Both the position numbers and the translations under genes were made by a program. A stretch of 16,626 nucleotides of DNA from Scleroderma bovista (Eukaryota; Basidiomycota; Agaricomycetes; Boletales; Sclerodermataceae), in NCBI GenBank assembly GCA_037178675.1, contig JAYMGJ010000696.1, positions 1 through 16,626 on the forward strand, written 5' to 3'. Under the pieces are notes generated by a model that saw only the letters and a program-made list of their open reading frames with translations, searched no databases and had not been told where the DNA came from. Of this stretch, positions 8,338 through 16,351 are shown piece by piece. Every line of letters begins with the position of its first letter. Positions within the stretch are counted from its first letter, which is position 1.

Positions 8338-10017
8338 CTCTTTCTTGTGCATACCTATTCATCTTCAGAGGTTACGTTCGCTTCTCATACTATTCGGATG
8401 ATACCACGTTCTATGCACTTTATGATATCATTTGTCCAGTTATATTCAGTAGCAGGGATGGAAATGTTCACAAAACACCTCATTTGTAAACTTCACATGC
8501 CGGAATTCAAACTCGACTCGTACTTCAGTACAGTAGCTACTCTAGTTCGTAGATCTGCTGAGGAGGCCTTCGAGTAAACTGCATTATCATTTGTAATTAC
8601 TATTTATTTTGTTCTGAGTACTTTTGTGGGGTGTTCGTCATTAGATATATTTTTTGTGTACCCAACAATTGTAGAAGGTGCGCTGAGGGTATAGCATCCT
8701 TGGACCCGCAGAGGGAAGTCAGCTAAGAAGGCTTACTATGTATTGAAAATCTCGACGACAAAGATCGAGGCACTGAGAATGTCGACAACGAACATGCCAA
8801 ACGTGAAGACCTGCACACGTCGATGATGGGCAACAGCGCCGGACGCGCAGATGCGATTCACGCGAATACAATTATCTCTACATGCGAAGACGTGAACGTC
8901 GCAGCGGCAGTGTCAGCCAAAGAAGACTTATCTAGTGTGTCAAATGCGCCATAAGAAGCGCAAGAAATTCCACAAGAGCTGAAAGAGACGTCGGAGAGGT
9001 TCCCAAATGGGGGTAAGGCACTCTGTCAGACTTGAAAACTGAACACACCGTAAGTTAAATTGCCCTTCAAGGTATTAATTATTCAAAGCCAACAACATAA
9101 GATGAAATGTGGATACTTATTTCGAATCTATAGGCAACGCCGTATTTTCTTGGCATTGTAGGTGGTCCTAGTGAAACGGTCGTCGTGCTGGTGGTGATGG
9201 TCGTCATCGCCGTCGTGGTATGGGTGTGATGCCCGTCCGTCACTGCGAAGGGGTCGTAAGCGACGGTGGATACATAATATACAAAGTTTACTATGTCGTC
9301 ATCGTGCGGATGTGGGTGCTGGTGCTGGTGCTGGGGTGGTCGTTCGTGTCGTGCCGTCACAGTTGCTGGAGCCATCGTGGTTGTGGTCTGGGGATTGGTG
9401 GTAGTGGTGTGACGTGTCGGCGTTGAAGCATGGTCGGTTTGGTGACATTGGCGTTGGTGGTGGTAGCGATGGTTGGCGTTGGTAATGGCGGTCGCTGCGG
9501 TACGAACAGCGATGTGGGAGTCCCTGGGCTTTTATGCTCTCAGCTTGCTCTGCAATTGTTGTCAGGTGGTCTGATCAACTCGCGTGCTATGTTTCCGCCG
9601 CCGCCAACTTCTCGCAGAAACCACTCGGTATTCAGGGGTGATGTCCTCCGAAGTGTTCTTAGAAATAACATACTATGAACTCGAAAAGCCGCCTGCGTTG
9701 GTAACACCGATGCTTGTCCGACATTGTCAACAATGTTGCTCTTGGTAGAGACTCGGAAGGCAGTGAACTCTCCACAACGGAAATAATTAAGCCGCCCCGT
9801 CAACAAGGATAAGCCCATCCTCACCATCCCCGAACTCACCGTCCAAGTCACTCTCGCTCGAATCCCCCGTCCCACTTCCAGTGCACCGTCCCACGCTCGC
9901 AACATTTTTCTCGAAGGGCACCGCAACTGCGATCCAGGCACCAACGACGCCGTCAGCGTGACCTGGAGGAAAAATATATCGACTGCGTTAATTGTGGAAG
10001 GATCTTCATCGATCCAC
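8338..10017. other. Gene-poor stretch with coding-like relics and a G/T-rich tract
   Basis: No gene is recognised in these 1.7 kb. The first 250 bases are probably 3' UTR or terminator of the FunK1 gene. On the plus strand a GC3-rich, hydrophilic frame without a start runs from about 8721 to a stop at 8952-8954, then stays open to about 9034. A second such frame runs from 9787 to the LTR at 10018. Between them is a G/T-rich tract. On the minus strand 10040-9540 is open for 166 codons, with no recognisable motif. These could be relics of genes cut by element A. Confidence 0.5.
9160..9500. repeat. G/T-rich low-complexity tract
   Basis: The plus strand is dominated by GGT, TGG, GTC and GTG words, including a short GGTGCT repeat near 9315-9335. 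Read on the minus strand it gives His/Thr/Pro-rich frames, which is expected from composition alone. Confidence 0.6.
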
Positions 10018-10388
10018 TGAGATGACCCTAGGCAGAACACCTAAGACCCAACTACACGCGAGACTCTGAGGAGAAATAGGACGCGAGGATCTAGAGCAAT
10101 AACCCAAGATGAGCTCGAATGGGGAGCCTCTGGGTGCTGGATTGCACGGTATATATACTACTATACACGAGGGCTACGCGAGGCTATCCATGAGGCTACG
10201 TGCAGGTGGAAGGCTATGTAATGACATCACTGTGGAGCTAAGGCTATGCGTAATGATGTCAAGGGTGGCAGCGTGTACAGCACGAGGTACAGGTCTAGAC
10301 TAGGTAGATAAGATAGAGGCTGTACACTAAGATAAGATAAACGTTATCTAACCGCAGATTAGATAAGATAAAAAGTTGGACCGTAACA
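10018..10388 (-). repeat. 3' LTR of element A (371 bp)
   Basis: On the minus strand it begins TGTTACGG (10388-10381) and ends CATCTCA (10024-10018). It matches the element B LTR (15572-15941) with about a dozen differences by eye, nearly all transitions, roughly 3%. It directly follows the polypurine tract, which fixes its role as the 3' LTR. The promoter/start segment is kept: ATTCGAGCTCA at 10120-10110, preceded by a TATATATA box. Confidence 0.9.
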
Positions 10389-10391
10389 CTA

Positions 10392-10401
10392 CTCCCTCCT
10401 C
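10392..10401 (-). other. Polypurine tract of element A
   Basis: GAGGAGGGAG on the minus strand, followed by TAG and the LTR start. It would prime plus-strand DNA synthesis. The pol stop codon (TGA, 10402-10400) overlaps its first bases. Confidence 0.75.
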
Positions 10402-13400
10402 AGGTGCAGGATTCCAGACTGCAGAACTGAGCGTCGCAAACCGTGAGGTTTTCGGGGATACGACTAAATAACGAGTCAAAGTCCGTTCGGGCCATACGAA
10501 GCTTCCGAGGAGCAGAGGGATTTTCTCGGTAAAAGCACTCGACTACCAGAGGAGAATTCTTTAAATTCGATGAGGGCTCCCATGTTCTCTCATGTTCTTC
10601 GTACCCTTTCCAGTGTACCAAATACTGGAGCTGCCTTTTATAAATACGAGAGGCTACAACATAGTCCACTTCGTACTCTTCATCGCGTTCTTCAGAGACA
10701 TGTATCGGACCAGGCCGAGACACGGGTTGACCGGGAAGAGGGCCTAAATACGGTTTAACTCGAGAAACATTCACAACCGGGTGAATCCGAAGAGTTTTCG
10801 GGAGCTTAAGCTCAACCGCATTCGGGGTTACACGAGTGACCTCATAGGGACCAATCCACTTCTCCGTAAGCTTCTTAGAAGCACGATTTAGCATACGAAG
10901 GTTGTCCGTAGAAAGCCAAACTTGTTGGCCTACAACATAGTCCGGGGCGGGATTTCTATGCTTATCCGCCTGAAGCTTCATATTTCGTTTTGCCTTCTCA
11001 GAAGACTCAACAACTTTATTAAATATGGCGGCAAAGTCCTTAGCCGCTGGGGCTACTGTGTCGACCGGCTCAACACCCATACGAGGGGAATAACTCCGGG
11101 TAATTCCAAATGGTGAATCAGTGGTTACCTCCGAGACCGTGTTGTTCCAAACGAACTGGGCAATCTTGATCCATTTGGCCCATTCGTTCTGACGATCGTT
11201 GACGTAGGTTCGGAGATACTGATTAACTTCGCGGTTCAACCGCTCCGTTTGACCATCGGTTTGAGGGTGAAATGCCGTGGACATTTTCCTTTTAACGCCT
11301 AAAAGTCTATACAACTCCCCCAGGAAGTTGCTTGCAAAGACCGATCCGCGGTCTGACACAACGGAAGACGGGAGTCCATGCTGACACCAGACATGATCTC
11401 TAAATAACTCAGCGGTTGACAAGGCGGTTTCCTCCTTAGTGCAAGGTACAAACACGACCTCCTTGGAGAACCGATCAACCACAACTAATATATAATTGTA
11501 ACCGAGGGATTCCGGCATCTCGGTAAAGTCCATAGTGACGTCAAGCCACGGGCCGCTAGGGGTAGGGAGAGGGATAAGACTTCCAGAAGTCTTTTGATTC
11601 GACACCTTGGACTGTTGGCACTTTTGACAGTGCTTTACGTAGGTTTGAATCTGCTCTTTCATCCCTTTCCAAGAATAATGCTTCCTGAGCGCGTTATACG
11701 TAGCTTTTACTCCTTTATGACCAGCAACAGGAGTATCGTGAAAGTTCGTAATGAGCGACTGTCGCTCTTCGTAAGACTGATCAGTGACGTCGATCAGTTT
11801 AATAGATACCGGGTTCAACAGGACCTGGTCCTTGTTATCGTCGGAACTAGATACGTAATGGTCCGACCGCCTGCTAAGCGGATCTGCAACGTGCATTTGG
11901 GTTCCTTTCTTATAGATAAGCGAATAGTTAAACCGCGTCATCCACATCTGCCAGCGCGCTTGGCGCTTAGACAAATTCTGCGACTTGGTGAAGTACGTTA
12001 AATTATGATGGTCCGTGTAGATCTCAAAGGCATAAGGAGTGGCCTCGAGATAATGGCGCCAGGCCTCAGTCGCTTTTATGATGGCCAGCATCTCTTTATC
12101 GTGAATAGGATAATTTCGTTCTGGAGGTGTCATGGAATGTGACATGTACGCGACGGGTCTGAATTCGCCGTCTTCGCACTTCACGGATATCACTCCCCCG
12201 ACGGCGAACTCAGACGCATCAGTTTCGAGGCGGAATTCGCGGTCCTGGTCAGGGTACTGGAGTACCGGAGCACGAGTAAAGGCGGCTTTCAAAGCTTCAA
12301 ACGCAGCGCGTTCCTTTTCTCCAAATTTAAATACTGTATCTTTACACGTAAGGTCCGTCATGGGTCTAGCCATGATCGCATAATCTTTAATAAAACGTCT
12401 GTAGAAATTGCCGAGACCTAGGAACGCGCGAACCTGCTTTACGTTCGTTGGCTCAGGCCATTTCAAAATAGCATTAACTTTTTCAGGGTCCATTTTGATA
12501 CCCTCACGCGACACGATCATACCGAGGAAGTCGACTTCGGTGACTCTGAAGCGACACTTCTCAGGTTTGACAAATAAATCGTTATCACGTAGACGTTTCA
12601 AAACTTCCAGCACGATTCTATCATGTTTTTCCTGATCGTCTGTGTCCGTAAATATCATAAGGTCATCAATATACACCACGCATACATCCGACATATCGTG
12701 GAAGATTTCATTCATCATCTTCTGGAATGTCGCGGGTGAATTACAGAGACCGAAATACATAACTAATGGCTCGAAAGCCCCTTTATGCGTTACAAACGCA
12801 GCTTTCCACTCATCGCCTTTGCGAATTCTCACATTGTTGTAACCCCACCGAAGATCCATCTTCGTGAAGAGTTTACAACCCTTAAGCTTGTCAACAAGCT
12901 GAGAGATAAGCGGCAGCGGATAGTTATTCTTAATCGTCCAGTCGTTTACATAACGGTAATCCTGTACCATGCGCTTCTTGCCGTCCTTTTTCGGGATAAA
13001 GAAGACCGGTGACGTCTGCTGACTAATAGAAGGCCGAATGTATCCTTTAGCGAGTTGATCATCAAGGAACGATTCGACTTCTTTTTGTTCATCAACAGAG
13101 AGCGGGATAAGTCTTCCCTTTCTGGGCGGGAAGTCTTCTTTCAGATCAATTCCATGATCCCAAGGTTTTCTTAGCGGCATGCGCTCTGACGACTTTTTAC
13201 TAAACACATCTAAGAATTCCCAGTACTCTTTGGGAACCTGCCTCTGAGCTTCTTCCAGGGTCGACTCATCAATAGTGACCTTTGACTCATGAGCTTTCAA
13301 AGCTTGTACCCAAGTTTCTTGAGATTCATTTTCTCGTAATAACTTAGCAAAGCGTGTTTCCAAAAGCGACTTGCACTCTGGAGGACACCTAGTTAAGTTA

Positions 13401-13786
13401 ACTTTGCCTGTTATCCAATCTATATCGGGGTTGTGCTTCTGAAGCCAGGTGTGGCCAAGGATAAGCAGCACTTTTCCAAGGCACGTGACGGCACACCACA
13501 GCTTTTCAGCATGTTTCCCAATACCGACTGTCAACAATACATAATGCGTGATGTCACCCTCCTGATTCCTAGTGCCATCTACGTTAAGCACCGGGACGGG
13601 TTTCACCAGCTTAGATAACTGAAGCCGTCGATCAAGAGCCCAGCTCTTGTCAACAAAACAACCAGTAGCGCCGCTGTCTAGCAGAGCGTCTACTTTAATA
13701 GTGTTAAGCGGTCCGCGGATGCAGACCGGTACCGTCACTTCACGTTCCATTGTGAAGGACCTTCGTAAGTCCACGAGAACTTCCAA
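10400..13786 (-). CDS. pol: Pol polyprotein of element A: protease, RT, RNase H, integrase, chromodomain
   Basis: It makes the cDNA and inserts it. Uninterrupted for 1128 codons from the TTG at 13786; the frame is open back to about 13873, and the first ATG is residue 13. Domains: retropepsin with LLDSGATG (35-42); reverse transcriptase with FIPKKDG (263-269), the KMDLRWGY palm motif (309-316) and YIDD (372-375); RNase H (RLETDASE from about 519, IYTDHHNL from about 589); integrase HHCC zinc finger (His685, His690, Cys720, Cys723); integrase core with Asp753, Asp812 and Glu848, the last two 35 residues apart (DD35E); chromodomain about 1038-1075 with YLVHWKGYEEHERTWEP. All catalytic residues are present. 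It begins in the gag frame, but the -1 frame entered from gag overlaps its start, so one more shift is needed to reach it. The stop overlaps the polypurine tract. Confidence 0.95.
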   Translation of the reverse strand: MEVLVDLRRSFTMEREVTVPVCIRGPLNTIKVDALLDSGATGCFVDKSWALDRRLQLSKLVKPVPVLNVDGTRNQEGDITHYVLLTVGIGKHAEKLWCAVTCLGKVLLILGHTWLQKHNPDIDWITGKVNLTRCPPECKSLLETRFAKLLRENESQETWVQALKAHESKVTIDESTLEEAQRQVPKEYWEFLDVFSKKSSERMPLRKPWDHGIDLKEDFPPRKGRLIPLSVDEQKEVESFLDDQLAKGYIRPSISQQTSPVFFIPKKDGKKRMVQDYRYVNDWTIKNNYPLPLISQLVDKLKGCKLFTKMDLRWGYNNVRIRKGDEWKAAFVTHKGAFEPLVMYFGLCNSPATFQKMMNEIFHDMSDVCVVYIDDLMIFTDTDDQEKHDRIVLEVLKRLRDNDLFVKPEKCRFRVTEVDFLGMIVSREGIKMDPEKVNAILKWPEPTNVKQVRAFLGLGNFYRRFIKDYAIMARPMTDLTCKDTVFKFGEKERAAFEALKAAFTRAPVLQYPDQDREFRLETDASEFAVGGVISVKCEDGEFRPVAYMSHSMTPPERNYPIHDKEMLAIIKATEAWRHYLEATPYAFEIYTDHHNLTYFTKSQNLSKRQARWQMWMTRFNYSLIYKKGTQMHVADPLSRRSDHYVSSSDDNKDQVLLNPVSIKLIDVTDQSYEERQSLITNFHDTPVAGHKGVKATYNALRKHYSWKGMKEQIQTYVKHCQKCQQSKVSNQKTSGSLIPLPTPSGPWLDVTMDFTEMPESLGYNYILVVVDRFSKEVVFVPCTKEETALSTAELFRDHVWCQHGLPSSVVSDRGSVFASNFLGELYRLLGVKRKMSTAFHPQTDGQTERLNREVNQYLRTYVNDRQNEWAKWIKIAQFVWNNTVSEVTTDSPFGITRSYSPRMGVEPVDTVAPAAKDFAAIFNKVVESSEKAKRNMKLQADKHRNPAPDYVVGQQVWLSTDNLRMLNRASKKLTEKWIGPYEVTRVTPNAVELKLPKTLRIHPVVNVSRVKPYLGPLPGQPVSRPGPIHVSEERDEEYEVDYVVASRIYKRQLQYLVHWKGYEEHERTWEPSSNLKNSPLVVECFYRENPSAPRKLRMARTDFDSLFSRIPENLTVCDAQFCSLESCT

Positions 13787-14180
13787 GTTGCCAGCGGGAC
13801 TTCCCGGTTCCCTTAGATGCCAAAGAAGGAGAAGAAATATTTTTACTCGATCGGGAATTAAGCACGCTCGATTTTACTTCCGGCGCCGAGCCCTTTGCAG
13901 GGACCCCCTTAGAAGGTACAGTATAGTCCGAGTCACAGTCCATAGTATCAACAGACAACACAGAGTAGCGAGAAGGAGAAACAGAAACAGGAGAAACTAC
14001 TGAAGACACTTTTTTGTGGGTTTTCGCTATTTTTGTACGTAACAAAGCAATGCGGTATTTAAATATTTCCTGCACTGCAGGAGTAGTAGCGCAAGAAAGT
14101 CTATAGTCCAGAATACGTACAGCTAAGTCCAATGAAGACTCGAGAGCGAGGATGCCCGTTTTATCCTCACTCTTTAGTCT
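13740..14180 (-). CDS. Gag-Pol linker frame of element A, entered by -1 frameshift
   Basis: The -1 frame after the gag heptamer is open from 14180 to a TGA at 13742-13740, about 146 codons. It reads basic and Ser-rich (for example QEIFKYRIALLRTKIAK, then many Ser/Pro/Lys). It is likely the Gag-Pol junction ahead of the protease. It overlaps the pol frame over 13873-13740 and does not join it: a +1 step is needed. Either this copy has a 1-nt indel there, or a second recoding step exists. The indel is more likely. No domain is recognised. Confidence 0.6.
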   Translation of the reverse strand, partial: RLKSEDKTGILALESSLDLAVRILDYRLSCATTPAVQEIFKYRIALLRTKIAKTHKKVSSVVSPVSVSPSRYSVLSVDTMDCDSDYTVPSKGVPAKGSAPEVKSSVLNSRSSKNISSPSLASKGTGKSRWQLGSSRGLTKVLHNGT

Positions 14181-15172
14181 TTTAAATCCCTGAAGAATGC
14201 CTGCATTTCTGCAAATGTCATTCCTCTTACCGCATTTAGCCGGTCATCCTCCGGCTGGGCTTGCGTTGCCCGTGCTTGTGGTGGCCCACGACGAGGGCGG
14301 CGCGGCTTTGTGCACTCACGTGCGATGTGGCCAAATAATTGGCAATTGTAGCATTGGGGCCCTTTACCCCTCTGCTGGTTCGCCTCAACGGCACCTATAT
14401 CCATCGGGACACCACTCCCCGATGCGGTTGAAGACGAGTATGATTGGCCCTGGTAATACCGGGCAGAGCCTTGCCCTTGGAGGTTGATGAGGAAGAGTTC
14501 CTGGGCTCTTCCCATCGCACGAGCAGAGTTTGCGAGTCGCTCGTAGGTGTCTCGACGCATTCCCTGTATGTAAATTTGCTCCAGGATCTTTTTCTGGAGC
14601 GCACGTTCGAGCAGGTCGCGGGCGTACTCATTCCCACAATCTCCCTGGTTCTTGAGCGCCTCGAACTGCGCTAAGAAGTCATCAACTCTCTGCCTCGGGC
14701 CCTGCCTAAGGCGGAGTAGCTGGGCACGTGCCCACTCAGCATTGTTTCCAGGGAGAAAGAACCTCTCTATCTCCTCTGCGAAGTCAACCCAAGCAGGCCA
14801 GGCCGGAGGGGGCGGGAGCTGTCCGGCTGGGACGGGCGGGGCGTTGGCGAGAGCCTGGGCTGCTGCCATGCAGCTATCCAGACGGACTTGAGCCCACCGA
14901 CCAGCTTTCGGGCCAGTGAGCCGGGAGAGAACTGCTGCGGTGACCTGGGCATCGTTTGCCCCCTCCATCGAGATCTGTAACCAAACCTTGATCTTGGACC
15001 ACCACTCGTGGAACTTCTGAGGGGAGCCATCGTAACTCCCGGGATCCGCGACCACCTTCTTGCGTGGCGGCGGTGGAGGGTGAGGCTGTGCAGCCGCAAG
15101 GGCTGCGATATGTGCTTGGAGGTCAATTTGCCCCTGGATAAGCTGTCCGAGGAGCTGGTTAAGGTCTGCCAT
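14174..15172 (-). CDS. gag: Gag of element A
   Basis: A 332-residue capsid/nucleocapsid protein with an intact frame from ATG 15172. The N-terminus MADLNQLLGQLI is followed by a Gln/Ala-rich probable coiled coil and a proline run (about 31-36). The Ty3-type gag core follows: PGSYDGSPQKFHEWW (45-59), then DFAEEIERFFL and VDDFLAQFEALKNQG. One CX2CX4HX4C zinc knuckle (CYNCQLFGHIAREC) sits near residue 275, followed by an Arg/Pro-rich stretch and MTFAEMQAFFRDLKD at the end. The ATG is the first in the visible leader on this strand. An in-frame TAG lies only 6 nt upstream and ends the ORF0 frame. The -1 heptamer overlaps the last codons. Confidence 0.93.
   Translation of the reverse strand: MADLNQLLGQLIQGQIDLQAHIAALAAAQPHPPPPPRKKVVADPGSYDGSPQKFHEWWSKIKVWLQISMEGANDAQVTAAVLSRLTGPKAGRWAQVRLDSCMAAAQALANAPPVPAGQLPPPPAWPAWVDFAEEIERFFLPGNNAEWARAQLLRLRQGPRQRVDDFLAQFEALKNQGDCGNEYARDLLERALQKKILEQIYIQGMRRDTYERLANSARAMGRAQELFLINLQGQGSARYYQGQSYSSSTASGSGVPMDIGAVEANQQRGKGPQCYNCQLFGHIARECTKPRRPRRGPPQARATQAQPEDDRLNAVRGMTFAEMQAFFRDLKD
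14180..14186 (-). promoter_or_regulatory. -1 programmed frameshift heptamer T TTA AAA (element A)
   Basis: In the gag frame the end reads GA T TTA AAA GAC TAA. The heptamer fits X XXY YYZ and is one codon before the gag stop (14176-14174), the same spacing as in element 1. Slippage gives AGA CTA AAG and a frame open for about 440 nt. Confidence 0.75.
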
Positions 15173-15178
15173 GAGGAC

Positions 15179-15571
15179 CTAGTAGGGGTGGAGGCGGGAA
15201 TAGGGGGTAGGTCTTTGTTTAACCGGTCGAAGACGGGAGGACCGGAACGTGCGGCGGCGAGCGAGTGGGAGGTCTGGCAGGGGCGGAACAGGAAGGGAAC
15301 GGTAGAAGCCGAGGAGGACTTGGATTTCGAAGTCGCTGACAAGGCGACTGTAGGTGGCAACGGCGTTGGTGAACTGAAACTCCTCCTCGATCGCTGACTC
15401 CCTTTCTTGTATCTTAACAAGGGTGTCAGGGCGGGGACCGTAAATGATCGCCAAGCGCTCCTGTTGCGCTTCGACGAGGTGGCGAGGGAACTGGTAAGGT
15501 ATGGTGGTAGCGTAAGGGGTGACGTAGGAGTAATGGTACTTGGGACTAGATCCCCACAGTTGTTCCGCTAA
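15179..15571 (-). CDS. ORF0: AUG-less, conserved reading frame upstream of gag (element A)
   Basis: The same phase as gag is open for 130 codons from the junction with element B to a TAG at 15181-15179, 6 nt before the gag ATG. There is no ATG in any minus-strand frame between 15571 and the gag start. The predicted peptide has a charged central part (QERESAIEEEFQFTNAV) and a basic Pro/Arg tail. No family is recognised. Over 78 codons shared with element B, 12 of 15 differences are third-position and synonymous, 3 are first-position and conservative, and none is second-position. That suggests selection on a protein. How it is translated (non-AUG start, splicing, stop readthrough into Gag) is unknown. 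Confidence 0.5.
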   Translation of the reverse strand, partial: LAEQLWGSSPKYHYSYVTPYATTIPYQFPRHLVEAQQERLAIIYGPRPDTLVKIQERESAIEEEFQFTNAVATYSRLVSDFEIQVLLGFYRSLPVPPLPDLPLARRRTFRSSRLRPVKQRPTPYSRLHPY

Positions 15572-15941
15572 TGTTACGGTCCGACTTTTTGTCTTATCTA
15601 ATCTGCGATTAGATAGCGTTTATCTTATCTTAGTGTACAGCCTCTATCTTATCTACCTAGTCTAGACCTGTACCTCGTGCTGTACACGCTGCCACCCTTG
15701 ACATCATTACGCATAGCCTTAGCTCCACAGTGATGTCATTACATAGCCTTCCACCTGCACATAGCCTCATGGATAGCCTCGCGTAGCCCTCGTGTATAGT
15801 AGTATATATACCGTGCAATCCAGCACCCAGAGGCTCCCCATTCGAGCTCATCTTGGGTTATTGCTCTAGATACTCGCGTCCTATCCTCTCAGAGCCTTAG
15901 CGTGTAGTTGGGTCTTAGGTGTTCTGCCTAGGGTCATCTCA
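15572..15941 (+). repeat. 5' LTR of element B (370 bp)
   Basis: TGTTACGG..CATCTCA on the plus strand, matching the element A LTR in inverted orientation. It holds a GATA-motif cluster with a perfect 9-bp hairpin (15595-15615), several ATAGCCT repeats (15712-15790), a TATATATA box and the predicted RNA start. It is followed by leader and ORF0, which fixes it as the 5' LTR. Confidence 0.9.
15803..15850 (+). promoter_or_regulatory. TATA box and predicted transcript 5' end of element B
   Basis: TATATATA at 15803-15810. ATTCGAGCTCA starts at 15840, 30 nt after the last TATA base. The 11-mer is the exact reverse complement of the PBS at 15944-15954, which supports 15840 as the RNA 5' end. The same segment is kept in the element A LTR. 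Confidence 0.6.
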
Positions 15942-15943
15942 CC

Positions 15944-15954
15944 TGAGCTCGAAT
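15944..15954 (+). other. Putative self-complementary primer binding site of element B
   Basis: TGAGCTCGAAT begins 2 nt (CC) after the LTR-terminal CA at 15941. It pairs perfectly over 11 nt with ATTCGAGCTCA at 15840-15850, and pairing ends at both sides. The match includes the palindrome GAGCTC, which weakens its uniqueness a little, but 11 nt in exactly the expected place is unlikely by chance. This fits mRNA self-priming as in Tf1/sushi chromoviruses. Confidence 0.7.
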
Positions 15955-16351
15955 CTATACATCTTACTCGCTCTACTACGCGCTCTCCTAGCCTTATAAG
16001 GAAACTATACCCGGACTCCAGGGTTAAGGAGCTTCACCTTCATACCTTCCGTTTCGTTCACGGCCAGCCTTTAGTGCCGTTCCCATAGTGCTTCGGCATT
16101 GGGAGTTTCTAGCACCGTTACCTTTACGTACTGTACACCAGCCCAGGGTCGTGCCTGGTGTCTGAAGGTCGGCGCCCGTTCAAGAGAGGTTCGCAGCCTC
16201 AAGGCGATTGAGACATACATACTCCGTAGTTCCTGCGTCCGTGCAGAGGTAGACCTTGTGATCTGCAGCCGCTAGCCGTTTGTTCTCTGCATAGCTGTGC
16301 CACTGCCCTGACCCGGCGAGCGCGACAGGCGAACAGAGTCTTACGCTTAGT
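15955..16351 (+). other. Untranslated leader of element B
   Basis: About 400 nt between PBS and ORF0 with no open frame of note and no ATG. Together with flanking sequence, the stretch from the predicted RNA start (15840) to 16558 holds no ATG at all. It may carry packaging or translation-control structures. Nothing else is recognisable. Confidence 0.55.

Larger units (their letters stand above)
10018..15571 (-). mobile_element. Chromovirus-type Ty3/gypsy retrotransposon 'element A', lacking its 5' LTR
   Basis: Minus-strand order: leader fragment with ORF0 (15571-15179), gag (15172-14174), a -1-frame linker (14180-13740), pol (to 10400), polypurine tract, 3' LTR (10388-10018). The pol order protease-RT-RNase H-integrase with a C-terminal chromodomain marks a chromovirus. 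At 15571/15572 the leader stops abruptly at the TG end of an LTR in the opposite direction (element B). A's own 5' LTR and the first part of its leader are therefore missing here, most simply displaced by B's insertion. The flank beyond the 3' LTR is TCCAC (10013-10017), the predicted target duplication. Confidence 0.9.

Noticed and set aside
9079..9375. 98-codon His/Thr-rich frame on the minus strand
   Set aside because: Its composition comes from the G/T-rich tract on the other strand, with no motif, splice signals or conservation evidence.
9540..10040. 166-codon frame on the minus strand
   Set aside because: Overlaps the LTR end, has no recognised motif and codon use is unremarkable. Kept only as part of the gene-poor stretch.
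10109..10303. A 64-codon frame here (+) with a near-identical partner at 15657-15851 (-)
   Set aside because: Both lie inside the LTRs, antisense to the element's transcription, over the TATA box and U3. They are alike only because the LTRs are alike.
14767..15420. 217-codon Ser/Pro/Arg-rich frame overlapping gag of element A
   Set aside because: It is in another phase from both gag and ORF0. Differences between A and B favour the ORF0 phase, and its low complexity reflects the GC-rich sequence.
10018..15941. Inverted repeats at 10018-10388 and 15572-15941 as termini of one DNA transposon
   Set aside because: The contents are gag and pol, the left copy follows a polypurine tract as a 3' LTR, and the right copy is followed by a PBS and leader of its own. 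They are LTRs of two elements in opposite orientation.
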